Under the pieces are notes generated by a model. The model ran no database searches. It was not told the DNA's origin and worked only from the letters and a program-made list of their open reading frames with translations. The translations under genes were made by a program, and so were the position numbers. Shown in pieces: positions 20,188 through 28,854 of a stretch of 35,137 bases of DNA; positions within the stretch are counted from its first letter, which is position 1; each line of letters starts with the position of its first letter. The stretch spans positions 1 through 35,137 of the forward strand of contig JANDJZ010000498.1 of NCBI GenBank assembly GCA_027943245.1, given 5' to 3'. This stretch comes from Acanthamoeba sp. SK_2022b (taxonomy: Eukaryota > Discosea > Longamoebia > Acanthamoebidae).

Positions 20188-21803
20188 GTGTGTGTGTAGC
20201 GTGTTACCCTTGACGTTCTTTTGGCCGTATTTTCGCCAGTGGTAGCCGTCGTCAAGGAAGTCTACCCCGACCTTGGTCTCCACGACCAACCGCGAGCTGG
20301 GCGGCGGATGCGGGACGCCCGGCGGCAGCCCGGCGGACGACGACCCGCCGCTGCCGGCGGCGCCCGCATGCGATGCGCCGTGCTGCGGTTCGCGACCGCC
20401 TTCTCCGGGCACCGTTCCGCTCGTTGCCATCGCCGCCATGGTGTCGGCCGCCAGTGCCGACGCAGCCTGCCGCGCACACAATTCATTCAATTAATAATTA
20501 ATTAATTAATATTTGAATTCATAAAGCAAAATAATAATTGTCCAATACGGGACCGAGGGAGGACGCCGTACGCCCAAGAACTCGGTCATCACTGAATTCT
20601 TGAAGGCCGTCTGGTCTTCGGCGTTCACCCGCGTGATCTGCTCGGCGAAACCCACACGCGGCACAAGGCGACAGACGTTAGTCGGCAAGGGCATGACCTG
20701 TCTCGTAGTCTGTGGCGCCATTCCGGGCGGGGAGCGATCTCGCGTCGAAAGAAGAGGGAGAGGGGCGCGTGCCTGAGGCGCCTCGTGGGTGTGTTCGCCC
20801 TTGTATGTGGTGTGCAGCACTTGAACACCATTCTTGATGGCGGTTTCCACCTGCTTCTTGACCTGATCGCATCACCATTGTCATCACCACCAACAGAAGA
20901 GCACATGTGAGCGTTGGCGCTGCGTGGATCGGCATTGTTGGCGTGCGCTGCCCGCCGCTACGACGCAGTACCGCGCAACCGGGGTAGGTGCATTTGTAGT
21001 AGCTGCGCGGGAAGTCGCTCCCCTTGACCGATTTGCGCCCGTACTTGCGCCACCTGGTCACGTGTGAACACGTACACGCGTGCGCAGAGAATGGGAGAAG
21101 GATCGTAAGCCGTGTGCAGCTGCTGCTGCTGTGAGACTGTGGCTACCTGTAGCCGTCGTCCTCGGAGGGCTGGTCGGATGTCCCGGTCTGGGCGGTAGTC
21201 AGGGATCGCTTCGGGCTGGCGCGCGATTTGCCCGTCGACGTGGACGACGACGAAGGGGGCGATGATGTCGAGGTCGACTCGGAAACGGAGGTCGGAGGCA
21301 ACGAGGTGATGGCCTCGCGCAGGTGCTTCTGGTAGGCCAGGGGTGAGGCCGCCAGGGCCTGGATCATCGACGCCGCGTCCAAGTGCGAGAGCGCCTGTGC
21401 GGTTTGCGGGTGGGTGGGGGTAGCCATATGAGCGTGGCGGGGTCAGGCCCAGAGCACACAGTGCGTGTACGTCAAGCGGGTGAGCGTGGCGTACATGAAG
21501 GTTCCCCTCCGCACTGTGACCGTTCGAGGGTGAGGCTGACGTCTGCACGGAAACAGTTGCCTTGTAGTTGTCCAACAAGAAAGAAGGGATTGATGTTGTT
21601 TGGAGGGAGGGCGAGGGGGGGCGTACAGAGAACGAAGAAGAGCTGCCAAGTGGTGGAGGTTCGTGTGAAGAGGAAGTTTGGTAGGAGGGGCCGCTATTTT
21701 GATGCTGGAGCGAAGTCAACGATGGCCCCGCGAATTGGGATGTGGTGGTAGAGGATGACGTGGCCGGGCTGGTGCTCGATGGCGTCGAGGGAACCGTCCC
21801 CAT
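18380..21803 (-). CDS. Two-domain WRKY transcription factor
   Basis: Nine exons: 21803-21495, 21394-21147, 21053-20972, 20862-20773, 20637-20572, 20466-20208, 20079-20018, 19876-19747, 19638-18380; 834 residues, phases consistent. WRKY domain 1 (about 181-243) has [23 protein letters not shown] and the HTH zinc end. Domain 2 (about 335-392) has [22 protein letters not shown] and THNH. Both keep the C2H2 zinc ligands, so both should bind W-box DNA. A basic cluster RKRRRRKKK just after domain 2 is a likely nuclear signal. The N-terminus is Ser/Thr/Pro-rich and the C-terminal 400 residues are Ser/Ala/Pro-rich with poly-Ala and poly-Gln, typical of activation regions. An intron splits each domain. 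Intron 20772-20638 would have a GC donor, but it is in frame and open (45 codons), so retention is possible; an 84-nt stretch in exon 1 (gtacgc ... gtgcag) is similarly ambiguous. Confidence 0.92.
19641..19691. repeat. GT then GA dinucleotide repeat in a WRKY intron
   Basis: Alternating GT followed by GA units. In the gene's sense it is CT then CA just upstream of the acceptor cacacag, after a branch-point-like ccactaac. It serves as the pyrimidine-rich tract of intron 19746-19639. The frame stays open through it, which could mislead an ORF-based gene call. Confidence 0.9.
20145..20197. repeat. GT dinucleotide repeat in a WRKY intron
   Basis: A nearly pure GT array inside the intron 20207-20080 that splits WRKY domain 2. 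In the gene's sense it is an AC array directly downstream of the donor gtaaca. It lengthens this intron to 128 nt. Confidence 0.9.
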
Positions 21804-22417
21804 CTCTTATCAATTCGGCAAGCGCACACCGGTGGGCCTGGAAATTCAAAGATGGTTGAATCTGCGCGCACCGGGTCATCAATCACCTTCCGCCTTGCCT
21901 TCTCGCCCAAAAGTCTGCTTCGCGCTCAAGATTGCAGCTCTCCACAGTCCACAGGGGGTCAACAGCAGGAACCTGCGCTGCAACAACCAGGCTGCGGTCA
22001 CCAAAACGCACACACCCCCCGCAAGTTCCAGTTCGTTGACGCTACGTTTGACACCACGTTGACCCTTCAGAACATTCTTTGCATTCCATCTGATACCCGC
22101 AACCTCCAACTGACTACCACTGCCCTGTTCCTTACCATGATCTCCCCTCGATCAGAGCCATACTAGTCCTTTCCATCTTAGCAACACCGTTTTCATGTGG
22201 TTCTTTGCCTTGTTTGGTGAAGTCGGCGACTTAGCTTAGAAAGAATAACGTTTTACTATGTACAGGCGTCCATAACCCAAAGAGATGCGGAGCAAATAGC
22301 GGTAGGCGTGACACATGGCCGGCGGAAAGGCGCTGCGGTCCTCTAACGGCAGGCCAAGCGACTGTCGGCCAGAGGGGAGGGCGAGTTGGCGTTTTTTAAC
22401 GCCCGGGGAGGGCCAGC
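21804..22417. other. Intergenic, 614 bp
   Basis: This region lies between the WRKY start (minus strand, 21803) and the stop of the 37-residue micro-ORF (22418). It should hold the WRKY promoter and leader and the 3' end of the small gene. I see no supported gene. A 16-base hairpin lies at its right end (22388-22403). Confidence 0.4.
22388..22403 (-). other. Perfect 6-bp stem, 4-base loop hairpin
   Basis: The plus strand reads ggcgttttttaacgcc, a perfect six-base-pair stem with a four-base loop. It starts 15 bases past the stop codon of the minus-strand micro-ORF, so it would lie in its 3' UTR. The geometry resembles the replication-histone mRNA stem-loop, but the sequence does not match that consensus and the ORF is no histone. 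Confidence 0.35.
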
Positions 22418-22531
22418 TTACAGGCCGATGGCGCGCACGGAGGCCGTGAAAATGGGGGCCAGCAGCATCAGGACGAGGCCCAGGAGGAAGGTGTGGATGA
22501 CCGGGACAGGGATGCGCGAAGTGCCGAACAT
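22418..22531 (-). CDS. 37-residue single-span membrane micro-protein
   Basis: One uninterrupted frame from ATG (context cacaacATG) to TAA. The product begins MFGTSRIPVPVIHTFLLG and continues with one hydrophobic helix of about 18 residues, then a short tail ending in RAIGL. Codon use is strongly GC3-biased, like the neighbouring genes. Its size and plan match the small single-span subunits found in respiratory complexes, the mitochondrial import pore or ER membrane complexes, but I do not recognise a family. The supporting evidence is a good start context, codon bias and isolation from other genes. A spurious short ORF cannot be excluded. Confidence 0.4.
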   Translation of the reverse strand: MFGTSRIPVPVIHTFLLGLVLMLLAPIFTASVRAIGL

Positions 22532-23025
22532 GTTGTGGTGTGTGGTGCGTGCGTCGAAAAGGTGGTACTACTCTTGGGGGTGGTGGTTGCACGGATGTCT
22601 TGAAGGTTGCTTGAGTGTGAGGAGAATGAATGGGTCTGCTCCTTTTATTGTTGCCCCCTGGTTGGCTTAGCTTCATTTTATTGCCCGCACAGGGAAATCT
22701 AGTTGATTAGACGCTTTTTATTCGTTGCACTCTTCCAGTTGGGGCATGCGCGGCAGCGAGATGGCACGTCAAACTGGTCGGAGCTCAACCTCATGCAAGG
22801 AATTGTCGACCCGAAAACGGAGTTCTCGCCCAAGTGGCGCCTGCTCTGGCCCGCACGCGACCAGCAGCGTCACTCGGTTCGAGTCCTGTCGGCCAACCCG
22901 GTGTGTCGCCTGCCACCCTGTGCCTTTCTGTTTCCGGGCCTTGCCTACATACACGCACGCGTTTTATTCGAGTGCCTCCGCCCACTCCGCGGGCCAATGT
23001 CCCCCAACAACACGGCTCAGACTCG
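22532..23025. other. Intergenic, 494 bp, with a protein-like open stretch
   Basis: The region should contain the promoter of the micro-ORF (reading leftwards) and the 3' UTR of CAP-H2. On the plus strand, about 22739-22902 reads as a protein-like segment with NWSELNLMQGIVDPKTEF and SPKWRLLWPARDQQ, flanked by a ccag acceptor-like and a gtgtgt donor-like motif. No complete gene model could be built around it. Confidence 0.3.
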
Positions 23026-26000
23026 TTACCGGCCCTTGCGGCCACCCTTGCGCACGCCTCGAGCGGGTCCGCCCTTCTTTGTCGTCGTCTTCCTCCGCAC
23101 GTTGAGCTCTGCCTCTGCCTTGTCTTCGCTGCCGTGGTGGACACCTTCACCCTCCGGCGCCACGCTCTCCTCCTCCTCGTCGTCTGAGTCGCGCTTCTTG
23201 GCCTTGCCCTTTCCTTTGGCCGTTCGCTTGAGCGCCAAAGCGTCGTCTTCCTCGTCTTCGCTCAGCAGCATCGCGTCATCTTCTTCGTTCTTGGTCGTCG
23301 TTGTCGTCGTTCCCTTCTTTTGATTTCGCTTTCGCTTCTGCGCGCTCGTCTTTTTCTTCGACGCCTTGGTGCCGTCCTTCTGGCTGAGCTGGTCCTGGTG
23401 CTCCTCGCTCTCGTCCCCCTCGCCCAGCTTCTTCTTGAGCACGGCGATGTTGATGTTGTTGTTCGTCTCGAAGGTCACGAGCGTCGACGAGAGCAGCTTG
23501 AGGCTGAACGAGCCCTGAATCTGCATTCTGTTGTTGTTGTCGACCACCATTTTTACCACGCGCAGAAACGCCGCTTGTTAGCTTGGTTTGAAAGATGGCT
23601 CCTCTAAGAGAGAGAGAGAGAGAAAGAGGAGGGGCCATAGCAGCACCTCTGGTCCTCGTCCTCGACGTCGGCATTGTATTCGAACTCGGGAATGATCTGC
23701 ACGTTGCCATGATTCGCCAACTGCGACGCGTCGCGCGTGTCCAGGAACGAGCGGGTGAGTCACAAGTGGTCGCTGCCGACGTGCATGACCGAGTTGAAGG
23801 GGAGGTCGAGGGAGGGCAGGGCATACCTGCAGCGTTGCTGCGAACAGGCGACAGATCTCCGAGGTGCCCTCTTCCTCTTCAACCAGGTCTTCGAACGTGG
23901 ACACGGGCTGCTCCTTCTCCTGTTGCGGAGAGGCGTCGGTACCACTGCCCTCACAGTACAATTGAAAGGGGAAAGGGGCAGAGGCGGGCAAATACCTGCG
24001 CGTGGAAGCGCGTGATGACGCTCTCGCCATAGGAATGGATGTCGAACGGCTTGGCCTCCTCCTGTCGGCTGAGGATTGGCTCCAGTTTGGCTCGCCAATC
24101 GGCAACCCTAAGTAAAGCAATTTTCGCGCACCAACGTGAGCATGACAACACGCATCGTGTGGAGGAGTGGCAATGCACGCGCGAGCAGCGTTTGAGCTTA
24201 CCGCCTGGTGAGAGATGTCTCGACAGCGAACGCTTCGGCCGACGACAGGTAGTTCTCGATGTGCTTGCGGCACAGGTCCTCGTAGCTCTGTATGATCTGC
24301 CCCTCTTCGATATTGAATACTGGCAGCGCGCGCGAGAGCAGCACGTCAGCCGGGGCAGAGGTCGAGAGACGGGGCCATTGGGGGAGAGCCTTACCATCGG
24401 CTCCATCCAGTGGGCCACCAGCAGCGTTTCTGTGCACGGCGTCTTCGTCAAAAGCCATCGGCTCGGCGTTCCAGCCCATGTTGTCCTCATCACTCGACAG
24501 GTCGCCCTCGTCGCCCATCCCCGGTAGCGGTAGGCCCGACGTCGATGCGATCGCCGCTTGCACGTGGCTCGGCTGAGGCGCGACGTCACACGCCATCCAC
24601 GACCCCATCTCCGTTAGCGACAACGCCAAGAATCGAGCGCGTGCGTGCGCGACATGGGGCAGAGCCTCGCTGCGCAGCCCATAGTCGAACGAACCTCGAG
24701 CTCAGACGCGTTGACGGCCAGCGCCTCGATGGCGTCTATCACCTCCGGCTCCTCCACAAACTCGACCCCGAGCTCGGCTGGCTCGTCCATCGCCACTGCG
24801 CAGCATCGTCATCGTGAGGTGTAAGCGAGCCAGATGAGGACAGCCACGCACGCGTGCAGACGAGTAGACACAACGCAGAAGAGAGCCGACGTACCGGTCG
24901 TCGCGGTCGGCGATTTCCGCTTGCTGGTGTTGGTCCGGACGAGGTCCTTCTCCTTCTTGCGCTCCTTGACTCGTCGCTTCATCTCCTTGAGGTAGAGGTA
25001 GTTGAACTCGGGCAGGTAGGGACCCTTCACCTTGAACAGATTGCTGGCGCCGCTGCCGCTCCCTGTCGTCGTCTCGTTGGCCTCGCTGTCCTCCTCCTTG
25101 GTCTCCACATCCGCGCCTGGTCGGTGCCGCCAACCGGTTCGCGCGCAGCTACACGTGAGCCCAGTGAACTAGGAGGGGGAGTCTCGTCGAACGAGAAGCA
25201 GGGAGAGGGAGGGCGGCGCACTCGTCGTTTTGTTGTTCTTCTTTCCTTTGGCCTGTGCGGCCTTGTCCTCGGTCAGCGAGGCCGGGACGCGGTAGGTCTT
25301 TCCCCTCTTGAACGGTGCCGCCCTGCAGGCCACGGTGAGCTGAGTGAGCGAGCTGGGCCTCTGAGGAGCTGTGTGCGCGTGCGTGTATGTATGAGAGCTG
25401 GACGCGGGTACCGCATGCCCTGTTGGCTGTGGGGATCCATCGTGGCCCATAGGTTGAACAGCCGCTCGCGCATGGCGTCCTCGTCCTCTTCTTCGTCGGC
25501 CTCTGCGCCCTGGCGCGCATTCCGTCGGCCTTTCCCCCGGCCGTCGCTGTTGTTGCCCAGCGTTGCCTCCTGGTCCTGGCCCTTGTTGACCGAGCTCTCC
25601 CCGGCCTTGGATTTGTCCTGCTCCCCACGCAGCTCCAAGACTTGCCTGTTTCGCTCCTCCTCCTCCTCCTCTTCTCTCTTCTTTCTCTTCTCCGCTTCTT
25701 CATCATCTACTTCCTTTTCGGTCTCCTTCTCCTTCTCCTTCTCTTCGTCTTCTTTCTTCTCCTTGTTCTTGCCTTCGGGGTCGATGTCCTCGTTGTCCTC
25801 GTCGTCGCTCGAGTCCAAGCTCCGGTCGAGGTTGCCGATCAGCGGATTGCCCGACTCGGCGAGGAGTCGATCGCCGCCGAGGGACACGCCACGGTGGGCG
25901 TGGTCGGGCGGCGCCGGCGCCTTGAACGTGTCATCGCGCAGCCTCCGCTCGTCCTCGAGCAGGAGGGCTCCCGAGCTGTGCACGGCGCATGTGTTCATCT

Positions 26001-26834
26001 GTTGGCCAAGTGGCGTGAGCAACACGACCGCCTCGGGCAGGCTCTGGCCTCGAGGCTAGACGTACCCGAAAGTCGGTCTTCTTGGTGCCGTCGGAGGTGC
26101 CCTCGTCGGCGTTGAGCGTCATCAGGGCAAGCGGCGTCGATCCGCGCGTCAAGTTGATGCGCAGACGGTTCGCATCTACGCGTTGGAGGTAGCACCGATT
26201 TACCACGTTACCCCACCGTTAGTCGGTGTGTGGCATAGCGAGTTGTTGAATGCGATCCTTACCACCAGACTCATCAAGGTCGATGTTCTCGGACTCCTGC
26301 ATGTCATCGAGGGTGAGGAACTCGGCCTCCTGCTCGCGGAAGTCATCTTCATCATCGGCTGCCCCGCCGTCCTCATCGCCGACAAGTGGTCCGCCGCCGT
26401 CGCTCTTTTGGCTCTTCTTCTTCTGTTCTCTCAGGAAGTCGATGGTTTGGTAGAGCAGCGTGTACAGGTGCTCCACCTTCTTGCTGTAAATGATGGTCGA
26501 CCCCTGAATCAAAAGCGCAGCTGCGAGTAGGAGAGCGAGGGATGGGAAAGGATGAGGGCGGGACAGATGAATGGGAGACGAGGGGTGGTACCTTCGGCAA
26601 AGTTGAGTGATTTACCAATACCATCGAACGAGAAAGTAATCGATTCAAGCTCGTGCAGGTACTCTTCGAGCTCGCTTGCAATGTCTATGTTCCAATTATC
26701 GGCTAAATTGCTGTTTCAAATGAGGACAGACAGCGGTCAAGACAATATTTAAACGTTGTTGATGAATGGGTAGAGTACCGAAGTGGCTGTAGCAGGTGTG
26801 CAAACCGGCTCTCTACTTCGTGCTCGTCCTCCAT
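23026..26834 (-). CDS. NCAPH2: Condensin II kleisin subunit CAP-H2
   Basis: Fourteen exons: 26834-26779, 26710-26592, 26520-26263, 26175-26066, 25998-25412, 25322-25222, 25116-24895, 24795-24695, 24608-24395, 24319-24202, 24107-23996, 23919-23827, 23720-23647, 23527-23026; 888 residues, phases consistent. The N-terminus (EVESRFAHLLQPLR, then NFAEAALLIQGSTIIYSKKV) matches animal and plant CAP-H2, the part that binds the SMC2 neck. Further landmarks follow in family order: FLTLDDM, DFRMNTCAVH, APFKRGKTYRVP, SYEDLCRKHIENY, KPFDIHSYGESVITRF and ICRLFAATLQLANHGNV. Exon 5 carries a long Lys/Glu-rich insert. The last 130 residues are an added, alternately acidic and basic tail ending in RKGGRKGR, possibly for DNA contact. 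The protein closes the SMC2-SMC4 ring in nuclear chromosome condensation. Confidence 0.93.
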
Positions 26835-28854
26835 TCTCAAGACTAAAACAAATAAACAATAAATTTATCTATTATTGTGCAGGCAATTCAAGAAGATGCA
26901 CCAACAACCTCACGAGCGGCCGAGAACCTCCACTACTTCGTCAATTGGCTGCACAATCCGCCTGCAAAGGCTTTTTGGCGCCAAAACTCTGGTTTCGCGG
27001 CTGTTTTTATGTCCACAAGAAACCTTGACATAATAAATTTGCACCCAAAGGAGCGGCACTGGTTGCATTGCCACTGCCTGGTCAGCTGCCCACTGGCTGC
27101 AGCTGACCACTGCCCACTGGCCAGCCACCCACTGCATCATTATCATGACAATATACCAGAGCCACTCTTAGTACTTGAATAGGAGGTTGGTTGAGGGCAC
27201 CTTGTAAGTCCTCAGCCAATATCCTTCCTCCACCACCTGGCTTAGGAACAATAGGGATGCACATGCATGTAGGCAAAGAATCCTGAAGCAGATCATGTAC
27301 CACATCAACCCCAAGCAGCTGTGAATCAGTACTCATTTTACAACCTTCACTCTTGTTACCAACCATCAGGACACTGTTTTGCAGGAGCAAATGCCCTGTT
27401 TTCCCTGAATAACACCACATGCATTATGATGACCTATGGGATAGGGTCCTACTAGAAAGTACTATACAAATGGCATATGGGGCTTCCAGTCCTACCTTAT
27501 CAAGCTTTTTTAATTGAAGAAGTAAAGCCTGAGTTTGCATTGCATGAGAGAAGAATTGGGAGTTGATGAATATATCCACACAGGGAGACAAACCGTTGCA
27601 TGGATCATATGATATGACCAGATGGCTGCATTTTTGTGGTGAAAGAGGTGCATGAGCATAGTATTCACATATGATGGCAAGCATAAACCCCAAGAAGGCC
27701 ATCAACAGCACATGCCCACACATATAGACCAAGTGGCAGGTTAGGTGTGTGACACAATGGTAGCAAGCAAGCATGTGTGCCAAAGCAAAACCTTTGTGCA
27801 ATGTCATCAGCAACGATGCAGGCAATGAGGCAGGTGCAAACACACCACCTGCACATGCATGACAGTGCAGCATTAAGTCATGAGGTGCAGGAGCTCCATC
27901 AGCATGGTTCATGTACACCTGCCAAAGGATGTGTTACTTTACACCATCCACTGGGTGGCTCAGTTTCATTTGACATGGTGCATCTGATAACCCTTGATGA
28001 TGGTTAAATGCTGATGGCTGCTGTCATGACAGGATGGTGGGACTGACCAGACAATGAATCAAACTCAACCCCAAGGCCTTACTGTTATTCCTGTGCAGTC
28101 CTGTCCGATTTTTGATGTGCCAGCTACTCCACCCATCAGCAATGATTGGACATTAGCTTTGCATGGGCAAACACCAATGCAAAGACAGAATATTGCAGCC
28201 TGGAAGTTTACAGTTTCAGGTGATGTATGGTCCATACAGGGGTTTCTCTCCCTTCCTTTTTTGTCTAAGTGTCACACCAAACCACCTCCCCAACATCTGA
28301 ATGGCAACAGAGATGCCTACCCCAGCTGGTTTTGTAAGGCCATCTGTAAATTTAACTTCATTTTAACAATAGTACTGCATTACTGGAAATGAGTGCACAA
28401 AAAAACGCCAGTCATTTTCAACCTCTAATTTGATGATAGAGGAGGTTAGAAGAAAAGTGGAGGCAGCAACAACACAATGCAGCTCCACCTGACCAACTTG
28501 GCTTGAAGTACAGCATCATTTCCCTGTATTCTAACACTGATGCTGAGTGCTCTTGGCACACTGTGTAGCAGCCTAATTCTAACCCTGTTTTCATAACCCT
28601 GAAGCAGCTTGTTGGAGAAGAATTGGGCAAGGAAGTGCTATGCCCAAGCTTGAAATGGAGGTGATCTGGCGCAGCCACTAACGCCATCTCACTTAGATCA
28701 TTGGTGAGCCCAGATATTATCCGGAATGGCACTCACTCCTTGTAATCTCATTCTACCACGATCGAGAACAGTATTACGGGCTTCAGAATTACGCAATTTT
28801 TCTTTTTAACTCCGAACTAGGAAGATAATTAACAAAAGAAATAATTACAGCGTG
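26835..28854. other. Gene-free region with a 1.6-kb CpG desert
   Basis: The first 220 bases are ordinary upstream sequence of CAP-H2. From 27056 to 28668 I count only about four CpG in 1.6 kb (27594, 27814, 28106 and 28406), against dozens expected from the flanking genes. TGCA, CATG and CCACTG motifs are very frequent. CpG reappears at 28670, leaving about 180 bp of normal sequence before the receptor-kinase ATG. Interpreted as an old methylated and deaminated mobile element or repeat; no terminal repeats or target duplication could be identified by eye. Confidence 0.6.
27082..27918 (-). pseudogene. Possible decayed mobile-element reading frame
   Basis: Two abutting minus-strand frames (27918-27424 and 27420-27082) lie inside the CpG desert. 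They contain unusually many Cys and His codons (for example CYHCVTHLTCHLVYMCGH and PCNGLSPCVDIF), the residues expected when CGN arginine codons decay to TGN and CAN. The length (165 plus 112 codons) in AT-balanced DNA is suggestive, but I recognise no transposase, integrase or reverse-transcriptase motif. It could also be a chance opening. Confidence 0.22.

Noticed and set aside
22876..22886. ggttcgagtcc resembles the B box and T-arm of a tRNA gene
   Set aside because: The flanking bases cannot pair into a T stem and no acceptor stem, D arm or A box is found at the right distance.
22703..23323. A 206-codon plus-strand open frame over the 3' end of CAP-H2
   Set aside because: Its second half is antisense to the conserved-gene tail and is low-complexity Ser/Val; only the first part remains as a weak finding.
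24854..26059. A 401-codon Ser/Leu-rich plus-strand open frame
   Set aside because: It is antisense to the Lys/Glu-rich exons of CAP-H2; the opposite strand gives a consistent 14-exon conserved gene.
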